Source: Erwinia amylovora
Lineage (GTDB): Bacteria; Pseudomonadota; Gammaproteobacteria; Enterobacterales; Enterobacteriaceae
NCBI RefSeq assembly: GCF_017161565.1
Contig: NZ_CP066796.1
Coordinates: forward strand, 1 to 64,000
DNA: 64,000 nt
Direction: 5' to 3'
Shown: one piece after another, positions 21,562 through 31,625 of the stretch
Layout of the letters: each line of letters begins with the position of its first letter
How positions within the stretch are numbered: the stretch's first letter is position 1
The notes under the pieces: generated by a model
Told to the model about the DNA's origin: nothing
Seen by the model: the letters and a program-made list of their open reading frames with translations, nothing else
The model's database searches: none
Made by a program: the position numbers and the translations under genes

Positions 21562-22227
21562 TTACTGCAGCGGGCTAAGCGTAATTTCAACGCGTCGGTT
21601 TTGCGCTTTACCTTCGGCGCTGCTGTTAGAGGCGACAGGATTATCCGGGCCCATGCCGTTGGTGCGTACGCGGTTAGCGGCGACACCCTGAGCGATCAAG
21701 GCGCTGCCTACGCCATCAGCACGTTGCTGCGAGAGGTTCATATTCAGCTGGCGGCTGCCGCTGCTATCGGTGTACCCGACAACGTTAACGGCGGTTTTCG
21801 GGTACTCTTTCAGCACCATCGCCACCCCTGTCAGGGTATTGGCACCCGCCGGCTTCAGCGTACTGCTGCTGGAGTCAAAGGTGACATTATTAGGCATGTT
21901 CAGCACGATATTGTCGCCACTGCGCGTCACGCTTACGCCGGTGCCTTTCATCTTGTCACGCAGTTTCGCTTCCTGCACATCCATATAATAGCCCGCACCG
22001 CCGCCCAGCGCCGCGCCTGCTGTGGCACCGATCAGCGCGCCTTTGCCGCGATCTTTTTTCGAGGAGGAGAGCATCCCCACCCCGGCACCCAGTGCAGCAC
22101 CGATGCCCGCGCCAATACCGGACTTGCCTGCTTCGCGCTCGCCGGTGTAAGGGTTAGTGGTACAGCCCGTCAGGGCAACAGTTCCGCTCAATAGCAGGGC
22201 GAGAGTCATAACGCTTTTTTTCTTCAT
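21562..22227 (-). CDS. yiaD: OmpA-family lipoprotein YiaD
   Basis: Outer-membrane lipoprotein that binds peptidoglycan. The start is the ATG at 22227 (MKKKSVMTLALLL; AAGGG upstream), giving 221 residues. The lipobox is LTGC with Cys22. A Gly-rich segment (about 35-80, glycine-zipper-like IGAGIGAALGAGVG) precedes the C-terminal OmpA domain, with motifs YTDSSGSRQLNMNLSQQRA and NRRVEI. E. coli YiaD has 219 residues. Confidence 0.93.
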   Translation of the reverse strand: MKKKSVMTLALLLSGTVALTGCTTNPYTGEREAGKSGIGAGIGAALGAGVGMLSSSKKDRGKGALIGATAGAALGGGAGYYMDVQEAKLRDKMKGTGVSVTRSGDNIVLNMPNNVTFDSSSSTLKPAGANTLTGVAMVLKEYPKTAVNVVGYTDSSGSRQLNMNLSQQRADGVGSALIAQGVAANRVRTNGMGPDNPVASNSSAEGKAQNRRVEITLSPLQ

Positions 22228-22338
22228 GGGGTTCCCTTTCATTACAGCAATTGGACAACGATGCCCGTTAACAGGCCAATTATGCTGCTGAAACAAGGGT
22301 TAATGGGTTAGGCTAATTCCCAAATTGATCACCCGTGG

Positions 22339-22902
22339 CTATTTTTTGTTGTCGGGATGGCGAAAACAGCCGCTGACGTGCTCGCAAAGCAGCCCGCATG
22401 CCTGCATAAATGAGTAACAGGTGGTGGAGCCGACAAACTTGAAGCCGCGCTTTTTCAATGCTTTTGACATGGCGTCGGAAGCTGCGCTGGTGGTCGGTAT
22501 GTGGCGATAGTCGCTAAAATGGCTTATTTGCGGCCGATGTTCGACGAAGCTCCAGATAAACGCCTCAAAAGGTTCTCCGGCTGCTTCCATCCGCAGCAGG
22601 GCGCGGGCATTGGCAATAATTGCAGCAATCTTGCCGCGATGGCGGATAATACCGCGCTCTTGCATTAGCCGCTCGATATCCGCCTCATCCATCTTTGCCA
22701 CCGCCTGCACATCAAAACGGTGAAACAGACGGCGATAGTTCTCACGTTTTTTTAGTACCGTCAGCCAGGACAGCCCGGCGACCTGGCCTTCAAGGCAGAT
22801 CATCTCAAATAATGATTGCGTGTCGGTTTGAGGAACGCCCCATTCACTGTCGTGGTAGGCAACATACAGCGGGTCGTCAGACACCCAGCCGCAACGTTGC
22901 AT
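22339..22902 (-). CDS. tag: DNA-3-methyladenine glycosylase I
   Basis: Base-excision enzyme removing 3-methyladenine from alkylated DNA. I take the ATG at 22902 (MQRCGWVSDDPLYVAYHDSEWG), which has GGGGAAGAG just upstream and gives 187 residues as in E. coli; an in-frame ATG lies 15 bases earlier. The zinc-site ligands Cys4, His17 and the C-terminal His and Cys in CEHVSGC are present. It lies upstream of yiaD on the same strand and downstream of yibF. Confidence 0.95.
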   Translation of the reverse strand: MQRCGWVSDDPLYVAYHDSEWGVPQTDTQSLFEMICLEGQVAGLSWLTVLKKRENYRRLFHRFDVQAVAKMDEADIERLMQERGIIRHRGKIAAIIANARALLRMEAAGEPFEAFIWSFVEHRPQISHFSDYRHIPTTSAASDAMSKALKKRGFKFVGSTTCYSFMQACGLLCEHVSGCFRHPDNKK

Positions 22903-22934
22903 GGCGCTCTTCCCCATAGTGGAAATGTATGAAT

Positions 22935-23546
22935 TCAGCTGGCGGGCGGCTCGGTCCGCGCAAAGCTGTCACGCTGAAACAGGGTGGTGACCAGCGCAAC
23001 CAGCTGTGGACGACCCACGCACCAGTCGGGTGCTACCCGGCGGAAATTCAGGTAGCCCAGCGTGCAGGCAGTGGCGATATCCGCCAACGTGAGCTGCGTG
23101 CCGTTCAACCCCAATCCCTCTGCGGCTGCGGCTTCAAGCGCGTCCAGCCCACGCTTGATTTTATCGCGCTGGCGCAGCATTTCATCAGCGCACTGCTGGC
23201 TCGGGTCTTTTTGCTGCTCCCGCACGATAAGCAGTGCGGCATCACATACCCCATCGGCCAGCGTCTCCAGCTGGCGCACCGCCAGCGCAGATTGGGGATC
23301 GGCCGGCAAAAAGGCCGGTTCAGGATGGTGCAGTTCGAGCCAAGAGGCGATAATCGGCGAGTTAAACCAGGTGCTCCCCGCATCGGTGACCAGCGCCGGG
23401 ACCTTGCCTAACGGGTTGTAGTCTTTAACATGGCTTTCAGCATGCCACGGCGACTGGTTAACAAACTCAAAAGTGATCCCTTTTTCCAGCAGCAGCACTG
23501 AAATTTTGCGGACATACGGGCTGGTGTAATTACCAATGAGCTTCAT
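22935..23546 (-). CDS. yibF: Glutathione S-transferase-like protein YibF
   Basis: 203 residues in the GST fold. The N-terminal thioredoxin-like domain starts [23 protein letters not shown], with the cis-Pro region GKVPALV, and is followed by an all-helical domain. It matches E. coli YibF (202 residues) through to [13 protein letters not shown] SFARTEPP at the C-terminus. The physiological substrate is unknown. It ends 33 bases before the tag start, and fdhE ends 3 bases upstream of its start, so fdhE-yibF-tag may be co-transcribed leftward. Confidence 0.9.
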   Translation of the reverse strand: MKLIGNYTSPYVRKISVLLLEKGITFEFVNQSPWHAESHVKDYNPLGKVPALVTDAGSTWFNSPIIASWLELHHPEPAFLPADPQSALAVRQLETLADGVCDAALLIVREQQKDPSQQCADEMLRQRDKIKRGLDALEAAAAEGLGLNGTQLTLADIATACTLGYLNFRRVAPDWCVGRPQLVALVTTLFQRDSFARTEPPAS

Positions 23547-23548
23547 CG

Positions 23549-24457
23549 TTATTCCCCCGGGAATAAAAAAGGATTTAAACTGCTACGGGCAAAACCTTCC
23601 TGCTCCATGCGTGCATCAAGGATAAGCGATGCCAGATCATCCGCAACCGGGTCGACCGCCGGATCCTTTTCCTGATGCAGCAGTTTCAGCCACGTACCGC
23701 AGTCGCCGCAGCTTTCAGCCTTGATCGCCGCACTGTCGAGCGACCAGTAATGCAGGTCACGCGTTTGTTCACAGTTGCTACAACGGGCCTCCGTCACATG
23801 CCACTCGCTTTCGCACAGATTGCAGTGCAGGTAGCGCACGCCGTCCATATGCACCATGCCGGAGACCGGCACGCTGGCGCATACCGGGCAAAACTGGCGC
23901 TGCCCACCAGCCTGAACCCGCGCCTTGCCTGGAATAAGCGCGGCCATCTGTGCCCAACAGATTGACAGGGCGGCCCAGATAAACGGCGCTTTATCACTGT
24001 TTACTTTAGCGAACTCATTGGCAAATAGCGCGCTGGCCATGGCTTCCAGCTCGGCAGATGAAGATTTCTCCAGGTTTTCCAGCACCGAAAGCGCCTGACC
24101 GGTCATTTCCGGCTTAAGCTCGGCAATCAGCGAATGCAGCAGCCGCTGCCAGTGCGCATCGCGTGGTTGGGTGGTGATATCAAGCGGAGGTTTGCCGAGG
24201 CGGGCGCTTTCCTCCAGGCGGGCGAGCAGATCCATCCGCAGCGGATGGTCGTACAGCACGACTTCCTGCGCGCTGGCAATGACCGCAGCAAAACGCAGAT
24301 AGTCGCCCAAAGGATTTTTTGCTGCCAGCTGGCGCAAGCGCGCGGCGCGCCGGCTGTAAGAATGCTTCAGCCTGGGGAAAAGTAAGGGCGGGATGGCGTC
24401 ATCCACCGTCCGATCGCTTTTCTCCTGTGGATCTTGCGGGATAATGCGAATCGTCAT
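23549..24457 (-). CDS. fdhE: Formate dehydrogenase accessory protein FdhE
   Basis: Cytoplasmic rubredoxin-like protein needed for assembly of membrane formate dehydrogenases. The ATG at 24457 ([17 protein letters not shown] upstream) matches family starts and gives 302 residues (309 in E. coli). Four CxxC pairs (CPVC, CNLC, CSNC, CGDC) form the iron or zinc-binding half. It is divergent from fdhD. No formate dehydrogenase structural genes are in the window. Confidence 0.94.
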   Translation of the reverse strand: MTIRIIPQDPQEKSDRTVDDAIPPLLFPRLKHSYSRRAARLRQLAAKNPLGDYLRFAAVIASAQEVVLYDHPLRMDLLARLEESARLGKPPLDITTQPRDAHWQRLLHSLIAELKPEMTGQALSVLENLEKSSSAELEAMASALFANEFAKVNSDKAPFIWAALSICWAQMAALIPGKARVQAGGQRQFCPVCASVPVSGMVHMDGVRYLHCNLCESEWHVTEARCSNCEQTRDLHYWSLDSAAIKAESCGDCGTWLKLLHQEKDPAVDPVADDLASLILDARMEQEGFARSSLNPFLFPGE

Positions 24458-24841
24458 CAGAGACCTTTTTCGGTTGTTTATAGCTGTTTTGCCGTGTGCG
24501 CACGCGGCAATAGCAAATTTATTTCGCCCGGCCGATCGCAGCGAAGTCATCGTACCAGATGAAACGGGGCAGTTATCATCAAGAATACCCGCTTCTGGCG
24601 GAGATTATAGTCCCCGCCAGCGCCGGATTCTGCTTTTTTGCCGGAATCAGCCCAGTGCATCGTGCAAATTCTTGAGATTTGTCTGTCGCGCACGAACAAA
24701 ATAGCTGCGCTGACAGAGTACGGCTGAATAATTTTTGCGGCGCTGGCGTTGAAAGCTCACAATGAAGAAAATGCGTTTTTTAGCCGCATATGACGATAAC
24801 CAGGCCACCGCAATGTGTGGCGCAGATGATGAGTGCATTTC
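24458..24841. other. fdhE-fdhD divergent intergenic region
   Basis: 384 bases between the two divergent formate dehydrogenase accessory genes. No gene seen; presumably both promoters lie here. A long reverse open frame crossing into fdhD is a shadow. Confidence 0.5.
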
Positions 24842-25699
24842 GTGAATGACAAACAGCAAGAAAGCGAAAACCAGGGTCAGAAACAGACCGGCGCACAGCA
24901 GGTGATGGTGTGGCAGCGTGGTGCGCGACAGCAGCCGCAACCGGACTGGCTGGCGGAAGAGGTGCCGGTAGCGCTGGTCTATAACGGCATTTCCCATGTG
25001 GTGATGATGGCCACGCCAAAGGATCTGGCCGCCTTTGCTGTCGGATTCTCGTTGTCGGAAGGAATTATCGCGGTGCCGGGCGATATTTACGCGATTGATA
25101 TTGTGCCAGCCTGCAACGGTATTGAAGTCCGGGTAGAGTTGTCCAGCCGCCGTTTTATGGCGCTGAAGGCGCAGCGGCGGGCGATGGCCGGGCGTACCGG
25201 CTGCGGCGTATGCGGTGTGGAACAGTTGGCGGAGATCGGTAAACCGCTTCAGCCACTGCCGTTTACCCGGCATTTTGACCTCGGTCAGCTGGATAGCGCA
25301 CTGCGCCAGCTAAAGGATTTCCAGCCGGTAGGGCAGTTAACCGGTTGTACTCACGCCGCGGCATGGATTGATCCGGACGGACGGCTGCGCGCCGGCTGCG
25401 AAGATGTTGGCCGCCATGTGGCGCTGGACAAGCTGCTCGGCATCCGCAGTCAGGCCGAATGGGCCAGAGCGGACGGCGCATTGCTGGTATCCAGTCGCGC
25501 CAGCTATGAAATGGTACAAAAAGCCGCCATGTGCGGGGTGGAGATCCTGTTTGCCGTCTCTGCCGCAACTCGCCTGGCGGTGGAGGTCGCAGAGCGCAGC
25601 AATCTGACGCTGGCAGGCTTCAGTAAACCGGGCCGCGCGACAATCTATACTCATCCGCAGCGACTGGTCGGGGCCAGTACGACCTCTGGCAGCACCTGA
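24842..25699 (+). CDS. fdhD: Formate dehydrogenase sulfurtransferase FdhD
   Basis: Transfers sulfur from IscS to the molybdenum cofactor of formate dehydrogenases. I prefer the GTG at 24842 over a GTG nine bases earlier, because it aligns the N-terminus with E. coli and places the catalytic pair RTGCGVCG at Cys121 and Cys124, the same numbers as in E. coli. The product has 285 residues. The last 49 bases overlap the 3' end of the convergent DeoR-type gene. The ribosome site is weak. Confidence 0.93.
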   Translation: MNDKQQESENQGQKQTGAQQVMVWQRGARQQPQPDWLAEEVPVALVYNGISHVVMMATPKDLAAFAVGFSLSEGIIAVPGDIYAIDIVPACNGIEVRVELSSRRFMALKAQRRAMAGRTGCGVCGVEQLAEIGKPLQPLPFTRHFDLGQLDSALRQLKDFQPVGQLTGCTHAAAWIDPDGRLRAGCEDVGRHVALDKLLGIRSQAEWARADGALLVSSRASYEMVQKAAMCGVEILFAVSAATRLAVEVAERSNLTLAGFSKPGRATIYTHPQRLVGASTTSGST

Positions 25700-26445
25700 T
25701 TCAGGGCAACAAATGCCGGCAGCGCGGCCGCACTGCTGTCGGTCACCAGCGTGCTGACCTGATGGATGCCGGCATAGTTCAGGCGGCTGTTGATGCCGAG
25801 TTTACTGTGGTCGGCCAACAGGATCAGGCGGCTGGCCTGATGGGTCATCGCTCTGGCAATCGCGGCTTCATGGGGATGAAAGCTGCTGGCCCCGTGATTT
25901 TGCTCAATCCCGACCGGGGAGAGCAGCGCCACATCGGCGCGATAACGGTAAATCTCACCGACGGTCAGCTCTCCGCGCGTCTCTTGCGCACCGGCCTGCA
26001 TACTGCCTCCTAACAGAATCACCTGGTTGTTCAGCGTTTCATCCTCTTCCGCCGCGCAAAGCTTTAACGCGGCATTCAGGCTGTTGGTAATCACCGTCAG
26101 GCCGGACATGGTACGCAGCTCTTCCGCCAGCATGGTGGTGGTACTGCCGGCATCAAGGAATACCGTCTGACCGGGCTGCAACAGACGGGCGGCGGTGCGC
26201 GCAATGGCGCGTTTTTCTTTCGCCATCACCGAACTGCGCACCGTTAGCGGCGGTTCAGGCGTGGCGTCCAGCGCCACCAGCCCGCCGTGAACGCGTTTAG
26301 CCAGCCCCTGTGCTTGCAGCACAATAATATCTCGCCGGGCGGTTTCCCGCGAAATGCCCAGCTCTTTGATGATTCGTTCGGTGCTGACCTGGCCCAGGGT
26401 GCTGAGCAGCGCCCGGATGCGATGTAAGCGTGTTTCCTGCAGCAT
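25651..26445 (-). CDS. DeoR-family transcriptional regulator
   Basis: 264 residues. The N-terminal DeoR winged helix (about 1-60) has [20 protein letters not shown] and RVHGG. The C-terminal phosphosugar-sensor domain has [15 protein letters not shown] and [10 protein letters not shown] and ends with the usual LLADHSKLG region. It is divergent from the class III aminotransferase gene and probably controls it through the repeats at 26507-26539. Tail-to-tail overlap with fdhD by 49 bases. The effector is unknown. Confidence 0.85.
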   Translation of the reverse strand: MLQETRLHRIRALLSTLGQVSTERIIKELGISRETARRDIIVLQAQGLAKRVHGGLVALDATPEPPLTVRSSVMAKEKRAIARTAARLLQPGQTVFLDAGSTTTMLAEELRTMSGLTVITNSLNAALKLCAAEEDETLNNQVILLGGSMQAGAQETRGELTVGEIYRYRADVALLSPVGIEQNHGASSFHPHEAAIARAMTHQASRLILLADHSKLGINSRLNYAGIHQVSTLVTDSSAAALPAFVALNQVLPEVVLAPTSRCG

Positions 26446-26506
26446 AATTCAGATTCCCTGACGACAACTCACGGCTACAGCCTAACCGATCATGTGCCAC
26501 TCTGCA

Positions 26507-26539
26507 TGTGTATTTTATTGCGTTTGTGTATTTTATTGC
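26507..26539. promoter_or_regulatory. Tandem 15-bp repeat, probable operator of the DeoR-type regulator
   Basis: TGTGTATTTTATTGC occurs at 26507-26521 and again at 26525-26539, an 18-bp period, midway between the divergent regulator and aminotransferase genes. DeoR-type repressors often use direct or inverted repeats in such positions. Confidence 0.55.
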
Positions 26540-26625
26540 ATTTTGCTCAAAATTTGCCATGATGGGGGCAGACAGCGCTGACTGCCTGCCGGCAGGCGAA
26601 CCTCAATTTTGCTACGGGAGTGATC

Positions 26626-27966
26626 ATGGCTACACGTTCAACTATCATGGATACCAACAGTTTTCGCGCCGAGCATGCCGACGGTCTGAGCGCGGACGTG
26701 CGCAAACTGACGGATAAACGCAGCCAGGTGCTGGGCGAGTCTTACCGTCTGTTCTACCGTAAGCCGGTTCATCTGGTGCGTGGTAAGGGCCAGTATCTGT
26801 GGGATGCTGCAGGAGATAAGTACCTTGATGTGTATAACAACGTTGCCAGTATTGGTCACTGTCATCCGGCGGTGATTGATGCGGTGTACCAGCAGATGAA
26901 TCAGCTGAACACCCATACCCGCTATCTGCATGAAGCGATCCTCGACTACTCCGAACAGCTGCTGGCTACCGCACCGGCGGCGATCGACCGCGCCATGTAC
27001 ATGTGCACCGGGTCGGAAGCCAACGACCTGGCCATCCGCGTGGCACGGGCTTACAGCGGCGGCAGCGGGATCATCGTCACCCAGGAGTCTTATCATGGCA
27101 CCAGCGACCTGACGTCCGGGGTTTCCCCGGCGCTGGGCAGCGGGCAGCCGCTGGCAGCCACCACGCGCCTGGTGCCGCCGCCGGATCGCTACCGCGTTGA
27201 TGCAGCGGATCTCGGTGCCTGGTTTGCCGATCGGATCCAGCAGCAGATTGATGATATGGCCGCACACGGCATCAAATTTGCCGGATTCCTTGCCGATTCG
27301 ATCTTCTCCTCCGACGGCGTGCTGCCGGGGCCAAAAGGGTTCCTGCAGCAGGCCATCGACGTGGTACATCGTAACGGCGGCATCTTCATTGCGGATGAAG
27401 TACAGCCCGGATTCGCCCGTACCGGCGAAGCGTTCTGGGGTTTTGCCCGACACCATGTGGTGCCGGATATCATCACCACCGGCAAGCCGATGGGTAATGG
27501 CATTCCGGTGTCCGGGCTGCTGGCGAAAAGCGATGTGCTGGCAGCGTTCAGCGATGATATTCCTTATTTCAATACCTTCGGCGGCAACCCGGTAGCCATG
27601 GCGGCGGCACAGGCGGTGCTGAAGGTTATTAAAGAGGAAGAGCTTCAGGAACACAGTCGCGTTGTCGGCGCGAAATTGCTCAACGAGCTGGCAATGCTGA
27701 AAGAGAAATATGAGTGCGTGGGCGACGTGCGGGGTTCCGGCCTGTTTATTGGTTTTGAGCTGGTCAAAGACAAAGCCGGCAAAACGCCGGACAAGCAGCT
27801 GGCGCTGGATGTCACCGAGATGCTGCGTGAGGATCGCGTGCTGACCTCCGTCGCCGGGCCGTATGGTAATGTGCTGAAGCTGCGCCCGCCGTTGGCGTTT
27901 CAGCAAAGTGACATCGACTGGCTGGTGGGTGCGCTCGATAAGTCGCTGGCGGCACTGAGCCGTTAA
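26626..27966 (+). CDS. Class III PLP-dependent aminotransferase (AGXT2-like)
   Basis: 446 residues from the ATG at 26626 (ribosome site ACGGGAG). Fold-type I class III motifs are present: CTGSEANDLAIRVAR (127-141), FIADEVQPGFARTG with Asp257, and the PLP lysine in TTGKPMGNG (Lys287). The overall pattern is that of alanine-glyoxylate aminotransferase 2 and phospholyase relatives, so either transamination or ethanolamine-phosphate-type lyase chemistry is possible. It stands alone behind a DeoR-type regulator. The substrate cannot be told from the sequence. Confidence 0.75.
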   Translation: MATRSTIMDTNSFRAEHADGLSADVRKLTDKRSQVLGESYRLFYRKPVHLVRGKGQYLWDAAGDKYLDVYNNVASIGHCHPAVIDAVYQQMNQLNTHTRYLHEAILDYSEQLLATAPAAIDRAMYMCTGSEANDLAIRVARAYSGGSGIIVTQESYHGTSDLTSGVSPALGSGQPLAATTRLVPPPDRYRVDAADLGAWFADRIQQQIDDMAAHGIKFAGFLADSIFSSDGVLPGPKGFLQQAIDVVHRNGGIFIADEVQPGFARTGEAFWGFARHHVVPDIITTGKPMGNGIPVSGLLAKSDVLAAFSDDIPYFNTFGGNPVAMAAAQAVLKVIKEEELQEHSRVVGAKLLNELAMLKEKYECVGDVRGSGLFIGFELVKDKAGKTPDKQLALDVTEMLREDRVLTSVAGPYGNVLKLRPPLAFQQSDIDWLVGALDKSLAALSR

Positions 27967-28071
27967 AAGCTCCTTAGATCATTTGCTTGTAACCTGGCGG
28001 ATAAAGATATAACGCCGTTACCGAGCGCGTTGTCACTGATACCCTTATGAATGGCGGGGCATTGATAACCC

Positions 28072-28099
28072 TTTTACCACGGGTTTATTTAACTATAAT
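28072..28099 (+). promoter_or_regulatory. Probable sodA promoter
   Basis: TTTTAC, 16 bases, TATAAT (28094-28099), 70 bases before the sodA ATG. The -10 box is perfect. Confidence 0.5.
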
Positions 28100-28168
28100 G
28101 ATCCGACTGCTTACGTGGTGCTGATGAGCAACTCGCAGCACCGCCCTACATGACTGGAGATGAAGAAC

Positions 28169-28786
28169 ATGAGTTATACACTACCATCCCTGCCCTATGC
28201 CTACGACGCGCTGGAACCCCATTTCGACAAGCAGACGATGGAAATCCACCACACCAAACACCATCAAGCCTACGTGAACAACGCCAATGCCGCGCTGGAA
28301 GGTACCGAGTTCGCTAACCTGCCGGTTGAAGAGCTGATCGCCAAACTGGACCAGCTGCCAGCCGATAAGAAAGGCCCACTGCGTAATAACGCGGGTGGCC
28401 ACGCTAACCACAGCTTCTTCTGGAAAGGTTTGAAAACCGGCACCTCTCTGGGCGGCGATCTCAAAGCAGCCATCGAGAGAGATTTCGGTAGCGTTGACGC
28501 CTTCAAGGCAGAATTCGAAAAAGCGGCAACCACCCGTTTCGGTTCCGGCTGGGCGTGGCTGGTGAAAAAAGGCGACAAGCTGGCGGTGGTTTCTACCGCT
28601 AACCAGGACAGCCCGCTGATGGGTGAAGCCATCTCTGGTGCATCCGGCACTCCGATCATCGGCCTGGATGTGTGGGAACACGCCTACTACTTGAAATACC
28701 AGAACAAACGCCCTGACTACATCAAGGCTTTCTGGGACGTGGTGAACTGGGATCGGGCAGCAGAGAACTTCGCCGCCGCTAAGTAA
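28169..28786 (+). CDS. sodA: Manganese superoxide dismutase
   Basis: Cytoplasmic enzyme that dismutates superoxide. I place the start at the ATG at 28169 ([17 protein letters not shown]), matching the family and well spaced from TGGAG; an in-frame ATG lies 9 bases earlier. The product has 205 residues. Metal ligands are His27, His81, Asp167 and His171 (DVWEHAYY). The GGHANH and [15 protein letters not shown] segments are typical of the Mn-type enzyme. It ends at a strong terminator. Confidence 0.97.
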   Translation: MSYTLPSLPYAYDALEPHFDKQTMEIHHTKHHQAYVNNANAALEGTEFANLPVEELIAKLDQLPADKKGPLRNNAGGHANHSFFWKGLKTGTSLGGDLKAAIERDFGSVDAFKAEFEKAATTRFGSGWAWLVKKGDKLAVVSTANQDSPLMGEAISGASGTPIIGLDVWEHAYYLKYQNKRPDYIKAFWDVVNWDRAAENFAAAK

Positions 28787-28802
28787 CCGAGTCCACGACG
28801 AT

Positions 28803-28830
28803 AACCGGTGACCTGTTCGCCGGTTTTTTT
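28803..28830 (+). terminator. sodA terminator
   Basis: AACCGGTGA, 5-base loop, TCGCCGGTT (9-bp stem with one G-T pair) running into seven T, 17 bases after the sodA stop. The DNA from here to 29095 shows no gene. Confidence 0.9.
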
Positions 28831-29095
28831 GCCTGCCAGCGACATCCCTTTTCTGACCTTCGATTTGCTTAATCAAATTTCACCACAAACCAGCACAACC
28901 ACCCTCAAATCAGCGTTACTCCGCTGTTTTCTACTGATTAAACCCCAGGCCCCAGCGCTAAAGGCTGTAGTTTATGGACATCTGGATGGCTAAGAATCGT
29001 TTGTGTTAGCTTATTCCTTTTCGTTAGTTGCTTGCCGTGACAATCCATTAAAAAATGCGGCTCATTCACTTGTTTCAGCCAGAGAAAATACGCCT

Positions 29096-30601
29096 ATGAC
29101 AGCGATAAATCGCCTTGAAATGCGCCAGATTTCGATCGGTTTCGGCGGTTTTACGGCGCTTAAATCCGTCGATTTGACCCTTGAAGGGCATTCTGTCCAT
29201 GCGTTGACCGGAGCCAACGGTGCCGGAAAGTCCACGCTGATGGCGGTGCTTTCTGGCGCGCACGACCATTACAGTGGAGAGATCCTGCTCGACGGCCAGC
29301 CGGTGACGATCCGTAGCCCACGCGATGCCAGGCAGTTGGGCATTCACCTGGTGCAGCAGGAAGTCGATGTGGCATTGGTTCCCGGCCTGAGCGTGGCGGA
29401 GAACATCATGTTGGATCGGCTGGCGGAAGGAGGGCATATCCTCCGCTGGGGCGAGATGCGCCGTCAGGCACGGGTATTGCTGTCGCAGCTGGGCGTACAG
29501 ACAGACGTGCGCCGCAAGGTGGAACGGTGCTCGCTGGCGGAAAAACAGCAGATCCTGCTGGCGCGCGCGTTGTCGCATCACTGCCGTTTTCTGATCCTTG
29601 ATGAACCCACCGCTCCCCTTAACCAGCATGAAAGCGCCAGGCTGTTTGCCGTGTTGCGTCAGCTGCAAAGCCAGGGGATTGGCGTGGTGTTTATCTCCCA
29701 CCGCATCCACGAACTGATGGCAATCTGCGACCGGCTAACGGTGCTGCGCGACGGGGAACGGGTCGGGAGCGGCGCAATGCAGGGACTGAGCGCGGAACAG
29801 ATTATTGAGCAGATGATCGGTCATCGGCTTGGCGACCTCTATCCGCCGCGCCGCGCGCCGTTCAGCACGGAAAAACTGCTGCATGTTGCCGGGCTGCATG
29901 ATGAGAAACTGCTTCAGGATATTAACCTGACCTTGCATAAAGGCGAGATCCTTGGCATTGCCGGACTGGCCGGAGCGGGAAAAACCGAGCTGTGCAAGGC
30001 GCTGTTTGGCGCCAGCCGCTGCCGGGTACAGCATGCCAGGCTGCACGGTCAGCCGTGGCAACCCTCTTCCCCCCATGCGGCGGTGGCAAACCGTATGGCG
30101 CTGATCCCGGAAGAGCGTCGCAAAGAGGGGGTTTTTATCGCCGAGTCGGTGATGATGAACCTTAGCGTGAGCGCGGATAACCGTTTTTCGCGCTGGGGTC
30201 TGTTCGGTCATCGCCTGGCATGGCGCTGGGCTGAAGAGGTGATTGCGCGTTTGGGGATCCGTACTACCGGACCGCGGCAAACGCTGCGCAGCCTGTCTGG
30301 TGGCAACCAACAGAAAGTCGCCATCGGCAAATGGCTGTGCAATGACGCGGATATTTGGATTTTTGACGAACCGACCAAAGGCGTGGATATCAAGGCTAAA
30401 ACCGATCTGTTCGCCCTGATAGACGGGCTGGCGCGCGAGGGCAAAGGCATCATTTATGCCTCTGGCGAATTTGCCGAGCTGACTGGCCTGTGCGATCGCA
30501 TCTGCGTGCTGTGGGATGGCAGAATTGTGGCAGAAATAGCCGCCGACGCCGCCGATGAACAGACTCTTTTACATTATTCTACCGGAGGAACGCCTGCGTG
30601 A
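29096..30601 (+). CDS. Sugar-type ABC importer, ATP-binding protein (double cassette)
   Basis: 501 residues from the ATG at 29096 (MTAINRLEMRQIS; the open frame extends further up without homology). Two nucleotide-binding domains in the RbsA/MglA style. The first has Walker A GANGAGKS (39-46) and LILDEPTAPLN but a degenerate signature (CSLAEKQQ). The second has GLAGAGKTE, a full LSGGNQQKVAIGKWL signature and IFDEPTKGVD. Such asymmetry is common in this family. Its stop overlaps the permease start by 4 bases. Confidence 0.92.
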   Translation: MTAINRLEMRQISIGFGGFTALKSVDLTLEGHSVHALTGANGAGKSTLMAVLSGAHDHYSGEILLDGQPVTIRSPRDARQLGIHLVQQEVDVALVPGLSVAENIMLDRLAEGGHILRWGEMRRQARVLLSQLGVQTDVRRKVERCSLAEKQQILLARALSHHCRFLILDEPTAPLNQHESARLFAVLRQLQSQGIGVVFISHRIHELMAICDRLTVLRDGERVGSGAMQGLSAEQIIEQMIGHRLGDLYPPRRAPFSTEKLLHVAGLHDEKLLQDINLTLHKGEILGIAGLAGAGKTELCKALFGASRCRVQHARLHGQPWQPSSPHAAVANRMALIPEERRKEGVFIAESVMMNLSVSADNRFSRWGLFGHRLAWRWAEEVIARLGIRTTGPRQTLRSLSGGNQQKVAIGKWLCNDADIWIFDEPTKGVDIKAKTDLFALIDGLAREGKGIIYASGEFAELTGLCDRICVLWDGRIVAEIAADAADEQTLLHYSTGGTPA

Positions 30602-31605
30602 GCAGCAAAGAACTTTCCCTGAAAGCGGCTCCGTCCGCACGGCATCAGTTATTTGATTTTCTCTATAAGTGGGGAATGTTATTAACGGTAGTCGCATTAA
30701 TTGCTGGTTTCGGCATCGCCTCGGACAGCTTTCTTGAACCGACCAATATCATCAATATTTTACGCTCTATAGCGATAGTGACGGTGATGGCGGTTGGCGT
30801 ATCGATTTCGCTGACCATCGGGGGTTTTGACCTTTCGGTTGGCTCCACCGCGTCGTTGGCGAACTCATTGGTTATCTCGCTGTTCGTCTGGTACGGCTTC
30901 GGCCCGACTCAGGCCATCGCTCTGACTCTGCTGCTGTGTACCCTGGTTGGCCTGTTTAATGCTTTTATGATCGTAGTGTTGAAGATCCCCGACATGCTGG
31001 CAACGCTTGCCAGCCTGTTTGTGGTACAGGGTGTGGCGATGACATACAGCTATGGGGGATCGATTACCGAAAATATGGTTCTGCCCAATGGTGATATGGC
31101 CGCCGGAACCCTACCGTCAGCGTTTTCACTACTTGGGCAGGTGCCGATCATCGTTATCGTGATGCTGGCGGTGACCATAGTGGCACAGCTGTTGATGTCG
31201 CTAACCAAACATGGCCGCCGCATGTATGCCATCGGTGGTAACCCAGAAGCAGCAAGGCTTTCCGGCATTCGCACAGGTCGTTATCGCGTGCTGGCCTATG
31301 TGATTTCGGCGTTGCTGGCCGGGCTGGGTGGTATTTTGCTGGCATCACGCATAGGTTCATCGCAGATTAACGCCGGCGGTGGTTATCTGATGGATGCCGT
31401 GGCAGCGGCGTGGATAGGATTATCGCTCGCTGGTGCGGGCAAGCCCAACGCGCTGGGAACATTGCTGGGCGCGGTTATTCTGGGAGTATTACAAAATGGC
31501 CTGGTGATGCTGTCCGTACCTTACTACGCGATGGATATTATCAAAGGCCTGGTGCTGGCGGTTGCGCTGGCTATCACTTACGTTCAGCGCGTGCCGGGCG
31601 CGTAG
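30598..31605 (+). CDS. Sugar-type ABC importer, permease
   Basis: 335-residue inner-membrane protein of the RbsC class with 8-10 hydrophobic segments and the family signature around LTIGGFDLSVGST and the EAARLSGI loop that contacts the ATPase. GTG start with ribosome site GGAGGAA, overlapping the ATPase stop (GTGA), so translation is coupled. The substrate is set by the binding protein downstream. Confidence 0.9.
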   Translation: MSSKELSLKAAPSARHQLFDFLYKWGMLLTVVALIAGFGIASDSFLEPTNIINILRSIAIVTVMAVGVSISLTIGGFDLSVGSTASLANSLVISLFVWYGFGPTQAIALTLLLCTLVGLFNAFMIVVLKIPDMLATLASLFVVQGVAMTYSYGGSITENMVLPNGDMAAGTLPSAFSLLGQVPIIVIVMLAVTIVAQLLMSLTKHGRRMYAIGGNPEAARLSGIRTGRYRVLAYVISALLAGLGGILLASRIGSSQINAGGGYLMDAVAAAWIGLSLAGAGKPNALGTLLGAVILGVLQNGLVMLSVPYYAMDIIKGLVLAVALAITYVQRVPGA

Positions 31606-31625
31606 CTTTCAACAGGGGTAGTAAA

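Noticed and set aside
24647..25273. 208-codon reverse frame over fdhD and its upstream region
   Set aside because: It is antisense to a clearly conserved gene and shows no family pattern.
26638..27906. 422-codon reverse frame over the aminotransferase gene
   Set aside because: Antisense shadow of a conserved PLP enzyme.
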